Positions 1 through 6,808 are shown, counted from the stretch's first letter. The stretch is DNA of 10,842 nucleotides from Oscillospiraceae bacterium (GCA_009776345.1 WRLS01000063.1:1-10842), one strand, 5' to 3'. Notes: generated by a model not told the origin, from the letters alone. Translations and numbers: made by a program.

Positions 1-95
1 GATACGCGCTCGGCATCCGCCTTTGCGCCCTTGGCGATGGCATGGGCAAGCTTTTCTGTGTTGCCGCCCCTAGAGTAATAGATCACCCTGTTCAT
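1..95 (-). CDS. Flavodoxin-like protein, N-terminal fragment
   Basis: Only the first 31 codons are present; the gene continues past the left edge. The translation begins MNRVIYYSRGGNTEKLAHAI. The stretch YYSRGGNT, after a short hydrophobic strand and before a helix, matches the phosphate-binding loop by which flavodoxins hold FMN. Such proteins carry electrons in the cytoplasm or act as small FMN-dependent oxidoreductases. The ATG at 95 is preceded on the minus strand by a strong AAAGGGGGA ribosome binding site about 6 bases upstream, which supports the start. It lies downstream of and in the same direction as the acyl-CoA synthetase, but 195 bases away across a repeat element, so it may or may not share that transcript. 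The redox partner cannot be told from this fragment. Confidence 0.72.
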   Translation of the reverse strand, partial: MNRVIYYSRGGNTEKLAHAIAKGAKADAERV

Positions 96-129
96 AAGAG
101 TCCCCCTTTTGTGAATATGTCAGCTTTTT

Positions 130-291
130 AGAAGTTGTGTTCATAAGCGAAATGTGCCGGAACGGCGAGCGGATTTTTTGCCGGACAAGGCAAATTTTCG
201 CAGGAATACTCCATGTATTCCAAGGAAATTTAACACAGTACGGCGGTAAATCCGCCGCTGTTACGGTCTTTGAGCTATGAACACAGCTTCT
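130..291. repeat. MITE-like near-palindromic element with terminal inverted repeats
   Basis: Positions 130-148 (AGAAGTTGTGTTCATAAGC) are nearly the reverse complement of 274-291 (GCTATGAACACAGCTTCT), with one mismatch and one extra base. Pairing continues inwards through CGGCGAGCGGAT against ATCCGCCGC to a tip at 203-221, where GGAATAC and GTATTCC close a 5-base loop. The whole element would thus fold as one long imperfect hairpin. It has no credible coding capacity. Structure and size fit a miniature inverted-repeat transposable element or a structured intergenic repeat. I see no clear target-site duplication. Its right edge falls exactly on the stop codon of the neighbouring acyl-CoA synthetase. 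Confidence 0.75.
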
Positions 292-1934
292 CATTCCCCC
301 GCGCTTTCCCTGCGTAGCTGCGCGCGTTTAATCTTCCCGCTGATCGTCTTTGGCAGCTCATCCGTAAACTCGATTATCCGCGGGTATTTATAAGGCGCGG
401 TCAGCTTTTTTACATGGGCCTGCAGCTCTGATATAAGCTCATCGGAACCGGCAAAGCCCTTGTTCAGCACTACGGTTGCCTTTACCACCTGCCCGCGTTT
501 TGGGTCAGGCGCGGCGGTGACGGCGCACTCAAGCACGGCTTCATGCTCACACAGCGCGCTTTCCACCTCAAACGGGCCGATCCTGTAGCCGGAGCATTTT
601 ATCACATCGTCGTCCCGCCCGACAAACCAGTAGTAACCGTCATGGTCGCGCCACGCCACGTCGCCTGTGTTGTAAATCCCGCCCGCGAAGGCTTTTGCGG
701 ACAGCTCATCGTCCAGATAATAGCCCTTAAACAGCCCTGTCGCGTTTGTGTTGCGGATGACGATCGTGCCTTCCTCGCCGTCGTCGCAGGGATTGCCGTC
801 GGAGTTTATCAAATCGATGCCATAGAGCGGCGCGGGTTTTCCCATAGAACCCGGGCGCGGCGCAAACCACGGGAAATTCGCGATAAGCACAGATGATTCC
901 GATTGCCCGAAGCCCTCCGACATATCAAGCCCGAGTATGCCCTTTACATGACCAAAAACATCAGGGCTGAGTGGCTCGCCCGCGTTCCCGAGATGCTCGA
1001 TTGAAGACAGGTCGTATGTGTCCATGCCCTCCGCCAGCATAATCCTGTACATGGTCGGCGGCGCGCAAAAGGTAGTGACCTTGTATTTTTCAAGAAGCTC
1101 CAGCATTTTTTGGGGCGCGAACCTGTCCAGGTCCGTTGCGAAAACTACAGTGCCGCAGATCCACTGGCCGTAGATTTTCCCCCAGCCGAATTTCGCCCAG
1201 CCTGAATCAGACCAGGAAAGATGCAGCTTGTTTTCGCGCACCTGCTGCCAATATTTAGCGGTTACAATATGCCCGAGCGGGTGCGTGAAATCGTGCAGCG
1301 CCATCTTTGGCATACCGGTAGTGCCGGACGTGAAGTAGATCAGCATGGGGTCGGTGTTTTTTATATTGCGGGGGCGCGCAAAATCATCCGGCATGGCGGC
1401 GATTTCCGAGGTAAAGCAGGTCCAGCCCTCCCTGCTGCCCGGTGTGATGATTTTCTGCGTGACGGTGGGGCAACGCGGCAGCGCCTGTTCCATCTGCGAG
1501 ATGACATAACTGTCCTCACAGCACACCACCGCTTTGATTTTCGCGGCGTTGGCGCGGTATTCGATATCCTTCGCGGTGAGCTGCATATTAGCCGGGATTA
1601 TCACCGCGCCCAATTTACATAGTGCCACCGCCGTGATCCAATACTCAAACCGCTGTCGCAAAACGCACATTACCACATCGCCCTTGGAAACGCCGATGCC
1701 GCTGAAGAAATTCGCCGCGCGGGCTGACAGGCGGGATATTTCGGAGAAGGTAAAGCTGCGCTCATTGCCGCTGCCGTCGCACCAAACCAAGGCAAGCTTG
1801 TCCGGCTCGCGCTGTGCCCATTCGTCTACTATATCAAACCCGAAGTTGAAGCTTTCGGGGATGTTCAGCTTATAATTGGCGATAAAATCCTCGTAAGAGC
1901 TAAACTCTGCGCGGGGCAGGTATTTTTCCAGCAT
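291..1934 (-). CDS. AMP-forming acyl-CoA synthetase (medium-chain/acetyl-CoA synthetase-like)
   Basis: This is a full-length member of the ANL adenylate-forming superfamily. Such enzymes activate a carboxylic acid with ATP to an acyl-adenylate and then form the CoA thioester in the cytoplasm. Motifs, numbered from the upstream ATG at 1940, are in order: phosphate loop YFTSGTTGMPK at 202-212, EGFGQSES at 342-349, YNTGDV at 423-428, hinge GRDDDVIKCSGYRI at 441-454, and PKTISGKIKR at 530-539 with the catalytic lysine at K536. About 548 residues is normal for the family, and overall it resembles ACSM-type medium-chain ligases. The acid used cannot be read from sequence. Two in-frame ATGs lie at 1940 and 1934; the AGGGGG site directly abuts the first and is 6 bases from the second, so 1934 is preferred. 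It follows the XRE-cupin gene by 10 bases and is probably co-transcribed and controlled by it. Confidence 0.9.
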   Translation of the reverse strand: MLEKYLPRAEFSSYEDFIANYKLNIPESFNFGFDIVDEWAQREPDKLALVWCDGSGNERSFTFSEISRLSARAANFFSGIGVSKGDVVMCVLRQRFEYWITAVALCKLGAVIIPANMQLTAKDIEYRANAAKIKAVVCCEDSYVISQMEQALPRCPTVTQKIITPGSREGWTCFTSEIAAMPDDFARPRNIKNTDPMLIYFTSGTTGMPKMALHDFTHPLGHIVTAKYWQQVRENKLHLSWSDSGWAKFGWGKIYGQWICGTVVFATDLDRFAPQKMLELLEKYKVTTFCAPPTMYRIMLAEGMDTYDLSSIEHLGNAGEPLSPDVFGHVKGILGLDMSEGFGQSESSVLIANFPWFAPRPGSMGKPAPLYGIDLINSDGNPCDDGEEGTIVIRNTNATGLFKGYYLDDELSAKAFAGGIYNTGDVAWRDHDGYYWFVGRDDDVIKCSGYRIGPFEVESALCEHEAVLECAVTAAPDPKRGQVVKATVVLNKGFAGSDELISELQAHVKKLTAPYKYPRIIEFTDELPKTISGKIKRAQLRRESAGE

Positions 1935-1940
1935 TTTCAT

Positions 1941-1946
1941 CCCCCT
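1941..1946 (-). promoter_or_regulatory. Ribosome binding site AGGGGG that decides the synthetase start
   Basis: On the minus strand AGGGGG occupies 1946-1941 and overlaps the TAG stop of the upstream XRE-cupin gene. It has zero spacing to the ATG at 1940 but the usual 6 bases to the ATG at 1934, favouring the second. The overlap of stop codon and binding site suggests translational coupling of the two genes. Confidence 0.65.
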
Positions 1947-2514
1947 ATTCTATAATAACGGTCAGGAACCGCGCTTTTGTGTTACCTGCCGCGTGCTGGC
2001 CGTGGGGATGCGCCGGGTCGAAATAAACGGCGTCGCCCTCTTCGAGGATATGCTCCTTGCCGTCGTAGGTTAAAATAACCGTGCCTTCCAATACCATATT
2101 GAACTCCTGCCCGTTGTGCGTCACCGGCGCGGCGCGCTCATCCGACGGGTTGAGCGTTACCAGCAGCGGTTCCATGAGTTTTCCGACAAACCTGTGCGCA
2201 AGGCTCTCGAACATATACCCCGGATACCGGCTGACTGCTTTCCCTTTGCCGCGCCTGCATATCGCGTAGGTATGCAGGTGGCCCTTTTTGCCCGTGAGTA
2301 TCTCGCCCATGTCAACCTCGAACTTTTGGGCTATGTGATATAGCACGCTGATGGGGATGTTCTCGCCCCGCAACTCATACTCCCGATAGGCTTCAATCGA
2401 AACCCCCGCCGACTGTGCCATTTCCTCCTGTGTAAGCCCGAAAATCTCCCTAAGCTCACGGATGCGCTCGGCAATTTGCCGAATCTCCGCGTCTGCCCTG
2501 TTGGCGCTGTTCAT
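1945..2514 (-). CDS. XRE-family transcriptional regulator with C-terminal cupin domain
   Basis: The protein has 189 residues. Residues about 14-73 form an XRE helix-turn-helix: IRELREIFGLTQEEMAQSAG leads into the second helix and a typical ENIPISVLYHIAQKF third section. Residues about 116-187 form a cupin barrel with HNGQEF at 133-138, an EEGD turn at 158-161 and HPHG at 169-172, so the usual small-molecule or metal pocket residues are present. Regulators of this build sense a small ligand through the cupin and control adjacent metabolic genes. The gene sits immediately upstream of the acyl-CoA synthetase with a 4- to 10-base gap, so the ligand may be an acid, an acyl-CoA or a related compound (inference). 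The ATG at 2514 has a GAGGGGGG ribosome binding site upstream. A promoter and an overlapping palindrome lie just before it. Confidence 0.9.
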   Translation of the reverse strand: MNSANRADAEIRQIAERIRELREIFGLTQEEMAQSAGVSIEAYREYELRGENIPISVLYHIAQKFEVDMGEILTGKKGHLHTYAICRRGKGKAVSRYPGYMFESLAHRFVGKLMEPLLVTLNPSDERAAPVTHNGQEFNMVLEGTVILTYDGKEHILEEGDAVYFDPAHPHGQHAAGNTKARFLTVIIE

Positions 2515-2534
2515 ATATCCCGCCCCCCCTCTAA

Positions 2535-2547
2535 TGTAAATTTTACA
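2535..2547. promoter_or_regulatory. Candidate operator: 13-base palindrome over the -10 box
   Basis: TGTAAA-T-TTTACA is a perfect inverted repeat around one central base. It covers the -10 box of the XRE-cupin promoter, a place where a bound repressor would block RNA polymerase. Autoregulation by the XRE protein is the natural inference, but binding is not shown. Confidence 0.45.
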
Positions 2548-2567
2548 GAAAAACGTGGATTTGTCAA
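2540..2567 (-). promoter_or_regulatory. Sigma-A promoter for the XRE-cupin/acyl-CoA synthetase genes
   Basis: On the minus strand TTGACA at 2567-2562 is separated by 16 bases from TAAAAT at 2545-2540. Transcription would begin close to the ribosome binding site of the XRE-cupin gene, giving a leader of about 20 bases. Confidence 0.6.
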
Positions 2568-2569
2568 CA

Positions 2570-2707
2570 GCGGCGCGGAGCGCCGCAGGATTTAGGATTT
2601 AGGTTGTAGGTTTTAGGAGAAGGGCGGAACAATAAATTTCTTCCCTTCCTAAATCCTAATTCCTAAAACCTCAATCCTGCCGAAGGCTGCGCCGCTTCGC
2701 GGCGCAG
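2570..2707. repeat. Symmetrical intergenic repeat: two GC hairpins flanking inverted TTTAGG arrays
   Basis: A perfect GC hairpin at 2570-2586 (7-base arms) is followed by TTTAGG-like units at 2586-2618. The reverse-complement array CCTAAATCC/CCTAAAACC occupies 2647-2680, and a second perfect hairpin with 9-base arms and a TTC loop lies at 2687-2707. The whole stretch sits exactly between the divergent promoters of the XRE-cupin and metallo-hydrolase genes. Neither hairpin is followed by a T-run, so they are not ordinary terminators. Related blocks occur near 3404-3443, 3627-3705 and 9332-9377. Confidence 0.7.
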
Positions 2708-2736
2708 TTGACATATCGCGCGATCAGGCGTATTAT
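2708..2736 (+). promoter_or_regulatory. Sigma-A promoter for the metallo-hydrolase
   Basis: TTGACA at 2708-2713 and TATTAT at 2731-2736 are separated by exactly 17 bases. The spacer contains ATCGCGCGAT (2715-2724), a perfect 10-base palindrome that could be an operator. The start codon follows 29 bases after the -10 box. Confidence 0.7.
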
Positions 2737-2765
2737 TAAAAAAGATCACCGAAAGGCGGCGGATT

Positions 2766-3383
2766 ATGATTAGTTGGGCTGTGCTGACACTCGGCTGCTT
2801 CAGCCGCAACCGTTATTGGGGCGAGGATGACGATAAATCCTACCGAAGCGCGGTATGTACATCCACGCTTATCAGGGCGGGCGGATGCAATATTTTGGTG
2901 GATCCCGCTTTACCCGGCGAGTGTATGTACAGCGCGCTGGACGGGGCATCCGGGCTGAAACCGCAGCAGATTGATATCGTATACATCACGCACAGCCACG
3001 GCGACCACTACGCCGGGCTTTTAGGTTTTTGGGGCGCGCAGTGGCTTTGCGCCCCGGGCGAAATCGGCGCTGTAAAAGCCGCCTTCGCAAATAATCCCGA
3101 AGCCGCCGGTAAAATCGGGGCCGCGCCGGATGAGATCGCGCCCGGTGTAAAGCTGATCGCGCTGCCGGGGCATACACCCGGGCTTGCCGGGCTTGTGTTT
3201 GAGAGCAGGGACGGGGTGACCGCGGTTGCCGGGGATGCCGTAATGACGCGCGATTTCTTTGACGGGCGGCAGGGCTATTACAACAGCGCGGATTTTATAA
3301 GCTCCGCGCGTTCAATCGAAATGCTGGCAAACACCGCGGATATTATAATTCCCGGGCATGGCAATTATTTTTTGACCGCGTGA
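2766..3383 (+). CDS. Metallo-beta-lactamase-fold hydrolase
   Basis: This 205-residue protein is a compact, single-domain member of the metallo-beta-lactamase fold. The metal-site residues are all visible: H76, H78, D80 and H81 in THSHGDH, H136 in GHTPG, D157 in AGDAV and H198 in IPGHG. These would hold two metal ions, as in glyoxalase II-like hydrolases acting on thioesters or other esters. No signal peptide or extra domain is seen, so it is probably cytoplasmic. The substrate is unknown; a role with the divergent acyl-CoA synthetase, such as thioester hydrolysis, is possible but unsupported beyond position. The ATG at 2766 follows GAAAGGCGGCGG, a fair ribosome binding site, and has its own promoter. 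A repeat-filled gap separates it from the next gene. Confidence 0.88.
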   Translation: MISWAVLTLGCFSRNRYWGEDDDKSYRSAVCTSTLIRAGGCNILVDPALPGECMYSALDGASGLKPQQIDIVYITHSHGDHYAGLLGFWGAQWLCAPGEIGAVKAAFANNPEAAGKIGAAPDEIAPGVKLIALPGHTPGLAGLVFESRDGVTAVAGDAVMTRDFFDGRQGYYNSADFISSARSIEMLANTADIIIPGHGNYFLTA

Positions 3384-3403
3384 TTTGGCGCGTAACTCCA
3401 ACC

Positions 3404-3443
3404 CTACCTAAAACCTATAACCTAAATCCTAAAACCTGCCGAA
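3404..3443. repeat. TTTAGG-type repeat array, CCTAAA orientation
   Basis: Successive units CTACCTAAAACC, TATAACCTAAATCC and TAAAACCTGCCGAA form a degenerate short-period array ending in the CCTGCCGAA box. The same units and box are found at 2586-2680 and, in reverse complement, at 9332-9357. It begins about 20 bases after the metallo-hydrolase stop codon. Confidence 0.65.
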
Positions 3444-3634
3444 AGGCAAAACACCCGTCACCGCGACGAACAAGTCGTCACGGCGCCACCCTCTTTAAAA
3501 AAGAGGGTAAGGTTACAACAAGATTTATTCTTTCACATATAAATCGCAAAGCAACCGTAGGACGTACCCTCTTTTTTAAAGAGGGTGGCGCGAAGCGATT
3601 TATCGCTTTGCGCCGGGTGTTTTGTCTTCGGCAG
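3435..3634. repeat. 200-base inverted-repeat element with a perfect 27-base arm
   Basis: Bases 3483-3509 are the exact reverse complement of 3565-3591; the core ACCCTCTTTAAAAAAGAGGG is itself a hairpin. The symmetry extends outwards imperfectly: CCTGCCGAAAGGCAAAACAC near 3435-3454 faces GGGTGTTTTGTCTTCGGCAGG near 3615-3634. The central 55 bases contain no credible gene. This looks like a miniature mobile element or a complex structured repeat placed inside a TTTAGG-type array. Together with the arrays on both sides it fills the 345-base gene-free stretch 3384-3728, where no RNA gene or riboswitch was recognised. Confidence 0.75.
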
Positions 3635-3661
3635 GATTTGTGTTTCAGGTAAAGAACGAAG

Positions 3662-3705
3662 CGAGAAATTCCTTCCCTTACTAATTCCTAATTCCTATTT
3701 CCTAG
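3662..3705. repeat. Degenerate TTTAGG-type array with CTTCCCTT box
   Basis: AAATTCCTTCCCTTACTAAT is followed by three CCTAATT/CCTATTT units. The CTTCCCTT box next to CCTAA units also occurs at 2640-2650 and, in reverse complement, at 9368-9378, tying this block to the same family. Confidence 0.55.
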
Positions 3706-3715
3706 CTACTATACT

Positions 3716-3724
3716 GAGGAGGGG
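3716..3724 (+). promoter_or_regulatory. Ribosome binding site deciding the MATE start (GTG 3729)
   Basis: GAGGAGGGG lies 4 bases before an in-frame GTG at 3729, with core AGGAGG 6 bases away. The ATG at 3727 is in another frame. The open frame upstream of 3729 passes through repeat DNA and has no comparable site, so the longer reading from 3585 is rejected. Confidence 0.8.
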
Positions 3725-3728
3725 TCAT

Positions 3729-5105
3729 GTGCCGGGACTTGCAGAAGAAGCCGAAGCGCGCCCTGTCCCTTCCGAAAAGGAACGGTGGGCTGTTTTATTG
3801 CGCCTGTCCTGGCCGGGGGCGGTGGAGCTGACGCTCGGCTCGCTGATCGGTATGGCGACGATGATCCTCGTATCATCTATCGGGAAGGAAGCGGTGAGCG
3901 CGGTTGGCATAACCGGGCAGCCGATCATGATCCCGTGGGTCGCGATCCAGGCCTTCAGCGTGGGCGGCATGGCGCTGGTGGCGCGCGCGATAGGGCAGGG
4001 CAGCCCGAATACGGCGCGCAACGCGTGTGAGCAGACAATGCTACTCTCGCTTATATTCAGCATAACCGCGGGGCTTGTTCTGTATATATGGGGCGGTCGG
4101 ATCCTTCTTTGGATGGGCGCGACCCCGGATTACTACGGCATGGCTGAGCTTTATATGCGCTACAGCGCGGTTGGCGTGGTGTTCCAGTCTATTTCATCTA
4201 CGGTTGCGTGTATGCTCCGCAGTGCGGGGCAGACGCGGCTGTCCATGTATTTCAGCGTGGCGGCGAATATCGCCAATGTCCTGTTGGGGCTTGTTTTAAT
4301 AAACGGGTTTTGGTTTATCCCCGCGCTGGGGATATTGGGCGCGGCGATAGCACAGCTCGCGGCGAAGATTATCGGATGCGCGATGTCTTTGTATATCCTG
4401 TTCACTTACGCGCATCTTCCCGTATGCCCTTCTTTAAAAGGCATATTTAAGCCGGATATCGCTATGATCAAACGTATTTGCAGGATTGGTACATCCTCCG
4501 CCGCGGAACAGCTTGCGCTTCGCGTGGGGCTAATCGCTTTCACGATTTTTGTCATAAACCTGGGGACGGCGGAGTACGCCGCGCATAATATCGCGGGGAC
4601 GCTCCATGGCTTTGTTGTAAACTTCGGCTCGGCCGTAGGCATGGCGCTTGTATCGGTCGTCGGGCAGAACCTCGGCGCAAAGCGGCCCGATATCGCGGAG
4701 CAGTATTTCAGCACATCCATAAAAATGTGCGTTATACTCTCGGTCTTCTTGAGCGTGCCGCTTCTTGTATTCCCCGGGCAGATTGCGCTGCTTTTCACGC
4801 GGGAGCCTGATGTTATCGCGAATATCGTCACCGCGCTGAGGATACTGGCGTTTTTCACCACAACACAGATACTGCAGATCTCAATATGCGGCGGGCTGCG
4901 CGGCGGCGGCGATACAAAGTGGCCGCTGATCTCCACCATGACAGGCGTGCTGGGCGGCAGGATGGTTTTGGGGTATGTATTTATTGTCCTGTTCGGCTGG
5001 GGGATAGCGGGCGCGTGGCTTTGCTGGCTGGTTGACCAGACAGCCAGGGCGGTTATAATCTATTTCCGCTACAGGGGCGGTAAGTGGAAGACGATAAAAA
5101 TATAA
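3729..5105 (+). CDS. MATE-family multidrug/metabolite exporter
   Basis: From the GTG start the protein has about 458 residues, the usual MATE length, with two homologous six-helix halves in the cytoplasmic membrane. Family signatures are visible: ARAIGQGSPNTARNA in the first half, LRSAGQTRLSMY after the fifth or sixth helix, VGQNLGAKRPDIAEQYF in the second half, and LRGGGDTKWP near the C-terminal helices. MATE proteins export organic cations or metabolites in exchange for Na+ or H+. The substrate is not deducible. It is the first gene of a run with purE, purK, a URO-D-family gene and a G1P dehydrogenase; purE starts 11 bases downstream, so shared transcription is likely. No good promoter is seen immediately upstream, so read-through from the metallo-hydrolase promoter or one hidden in the repeats is possible. 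Confidence 0.9.
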   Translation: MPGLAEEAEARPVPSEKERWAVLLRLSWPGAVELTLGSLIGMATMILVSSIGKEAVSAVGITGQPIMIPWVAIQAFSVGGMALVARAIGQGSPNTARNACEQTMLLSLIFSITAGLVLYIWGGRILLWMGATPDYYGMAELYMRYSAVGVVFQSISSTVACMLRSAGQTRLSMYFSVAANIANVLLGLVLINGFWFIPALGILGAAIAQLAAKIIGCAMSLYILFTYAHLPVCPSLKGIFKPDIAMIKRICRIGTSSAAEQLALRVGLIAFTIFVINLGTAEYAAHNIAGTLHGFVVNFGSAVGMALVSVVGQNLGAKRPDIAEQYFSTSIKMCVILSVFLSVPLLVFPGQIALLFTREPDVIANIVTALRILAFFTTTQILQISICGGLRGGGDTKWPLISTMTGVLGGRMVLGYVFIVLFGWGIAGAWLCWLVDQTARAVIIYFRYRGGKWKTIKI

Positions 5106-5116
5106 AGGATGTTTAC

Positions 5117-5638
5117 ATGATGAAAGTCGGGATTATAATGGGCAGCGACTCCGACCTGCCTGTGATGAAGGAAGCGGCTGAGTTCCTTGACGAAATGGGA
5201 ATACCGTATGAGCTGACAATCGTATCCGTACACAGGACGCCCAAAAGGCTCTATGAATACGCGCAGTCCGCCGCAGAGAGGGGCATCGGCGTAATTATCG
5301 CGGGGGCGGGCGGTGCCGCGCACCTGCCGGGGATGGCGGCGTCCCTTACAACGCTGCCGGTAATCGGCGTGCCGATCCAAACAAAGGCGCTGGGCGGCGT
5401 TGATTCCCTGTATTCCATCGTGCAAATGCCCGCGGGCATCCCGGTGGCGGCGGTTGCGGTTGGCGGCGCGAAAAACGCGGGCATACTCGCGGCGTCTATA
5501 TTGTCTGTTTGCGATGAAGGTATAGCGGAAAAACTGCGCGCTTATAAAAAAAGCCTTGCCGACATGGTTTTGGGCAAGGCGGAAAAACTGGAGCGGCTCG
5601 GGTACGGCGGTTACTTGGCGGAAATGGGAGATAAATGA
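5117..5638 (+). CDS. purE: N5-carboxyaminoimidazole ribonucleotide mutase (PurE class I)
   Basis: PurE converts N5-CAIR, made by PurK, into CAIR in de novo purine synthesis in the cytoplasm. The protein has 173 residues, typical of class I PurE. Signatures are MGSDSD at 8-13, SVHRTP at 37-42 with the conserved histidine H39, AGAGGAAHLPG at 62-72 and GVDSLYSIVQMPAGIPV at 94-110. The start is the first of two adjacent ATGs (5117, 5120), 7 bases after AAGGA at 5105-5109; an earlier in-frame ATG inside the MATE gene lacks a site and would add non-conserved residues. It overlaps purK by 4 bases (ATGA). Finding purE and purK under a MATE gene, away from the rest of the purine genes, is less common than a full pur operon. 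Confidence 0.95.
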   Translation: MMKVGIIMGSDSDLPVMKEAAEFLDEMGIPYELTIVSVHRTPKRLYEYAQSAAERGIGVIIAGAGGAAHLPGMAASLTTLPVIGVPIQTKALGGVDSLYSIVQMPAGIPVAAVAVGGAKNAGILAASILSVCDEGIAEKLRAYKKSLADMVLGKAEKLERLGYGGYLAEMGDK

Positions 5639-6786
5639 ATATTATACAAAAGAGGGTCGGAATAATCGGCGGCGGCCAGCTCGGTAAGATGATGATATTA
5701 GAGGCAAAGCGGCTCGGCTTGTTCACAGCAGTTTTGGATCCCGCGCCCGACTGCCCCGCGCACAGCATAAGTGATAGGCATATCGCCGCCGGCTTCGATG
5801 ACGACGGCGCTTACCGCGAGCTTGCGGGGCTTGCTGACGTGATCACATATGAGTACGAGCATATCAGCGTGAAGGCGCTGGAAGCGCTGGAGCGGGACGG
5901 TGCTGTCATTTACCCGTCAGTGGCGAGCCTTAAGACAATACAAAACAAGTACACGCAAAAGCTCGCGCTTGAAAAAGCGGGCATACCGGTCCCGCGCTTT
6001 GCTAAAGTTTCGGGAGTGGAAGAAATCCTCGCGCTTGGGGACAATGGCTTCGGTTATCCCATGATGCTCAAATCCGCTACAGGCGGGTACGACGGCAAAG
6101 GCAACGCGCCAATTTATGACAAAAGCGGGGCCGAAGGCGCGTACAGGCAGCTAGGCGGCGGGGAGCTGATGGCGGAGCAGTTCGTGGATTTTGAAAAAGA
6201 GATTTCCATCATCGTATGCCGTGGTGCCGATGGTGCAAGGGTAACTTACCCTGCAGCCGAAAACATTCACATAAACAGTATTCTGGACACAACAATAGCC
6301 CCGGCGGGAATCAGCGAGGACAATAAAAAAAAGGCCGCGGAAATCGCCGACAGGGTCATGGAGGCCTTTGAAGGCGTAGGCACATTCTGCGTGGAGATGT
6401 TTTTGACGGCGGGCGGGGAAATCTATGTAAACGAGGTTGCGCCGCGCCCCCACAATTCCGGGCATTACACCATAGAGGCGTGCTTTGCCAATCAGTTCGA
6501 GAACCATATCCGCGCGGTTACGGGGCTGCCGCTCGGAAACGCGGTGCTGGTATCGCCCGCCGTTATGGTAAACCTTTTGGGCGAAAGCGACGGCCCCGCA
6601 ACGCTTGAAGGGCTGAGAGAAGCTTACCGCGAACCCAATGTACGCGTGCATTTCTACGGCAAAACACAGTCCAAAACCGGAAGGAAGATGGGGCATTTTA
6701 CGGTTCTCGGCGATACGGCAGAGAATGCCCGGGAAAGGGCGCAGCGGATAAGGCGGGTTGTGAGGGTTGTTGGGGAAAGTGATTGA
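5635..6786 (+). CDS. purK: N5-carboxyaminoimidazole ribonucleotide synthetase (PurK)
   Basis: PurK uses ATP and bicarbonate to carboxylate AIR to N5-CAIR, the substrate of PurE. The 383-residue protein shows the N-terminal nucleotide fold with GGGQLGKM at 12-19, the TYEYEHI stretch at 71-77, and an ATP-grasp domain at about 105-290. The latter contains GGYDGKGN at 150-157 and the metal and substrate segment YVNEVAPRPHNSGHYTIEAC at 264-283. The length is normal and nothing is broken. The start ATG overlaps the purE stop (ATGA), a strong sign of translational coupling, and supports use of the PurK/class I PurE bacterial route. The C-terminal domain ends normally, and the next gene follows after 22 bases. 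Confidence 0.95.
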   Translation: MNIIQKRVGIIGGGQLGKMMILEAKRLGLFTAVLDPAPDCPAHSISDRHIAAGFDDDGAYRELAGLADVITYEYEHISVKALEALERDGAVIYPSVASLKTIQNKYTQKLALEKAGIPVPRFAKVSGVEEILALGDNGFGYPMMLKSATGGYDGKGNAPIYDKSGAEGAYRQLGGGELMAEQFVDFEKEISIIVCRGADGARVTYPAAENIHINSILDTTIAPAGISEDNKKKAAEIADRVMEAFEGVGTFCVEMFLTAGGEIYVNEVAPRPHNSGHYTIEACFANQFENHIRAVTGLPLGNAVLVSPAVMVNLLGESDGPATLEGLREAYREPNVRVHFYGKTQSKTGRKMGHFTVLGDTAENARERAQRIRRVVRVVGESD

Positions 6787-6808
6787 TAAATAAAGGAGCG
6801 TGCTGTAA

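Noticed and set aside
70..294. 74-residue minus-strand reading frame across the flavodoxin start
   Set aside because: It runs through the near-palindromic repeat and overlaps the well-supported flavodoxin start; composition is not protein-like.
2570..2680. CRISPR array suggested by short repeated units
   Set aside because: Units are 6-10 bases, degenerate and without spacers of uniform length; no cas genes are present.
2687..2707. GC hairpin as a rho-independent terminator
   Set aside because: No T-run follows on either strand; it directly precedes a promoter.
3380..3652. 90-residue plus-strand reading frame after the metallo-hydrolase
   Set aside because: It consists almost wholly of repeat arrays and the inverted-repeat element and has no ribosome binding site.
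3709..3714. TATACT as a -10 box for the MATE gene
   Set aside because: Transcription would start inside the ribosome binding site, and no -35 box lies 16-18 bases upstream.
3585..3728. Longer N-terminus for the MATE protein starting at 3585
   Set aside because: The added residues come from repeat DNA, while a strong AGGAGG site precedes the GTG at 3729 and gives a normal-length MATE protein.
3636..3728. Riboswitch upstream of the MATE gene
   Set aside because: The region is mostly degenerate repeat units; no conserved aptamer core was recognised and no terminator or sequestering stem was seen.
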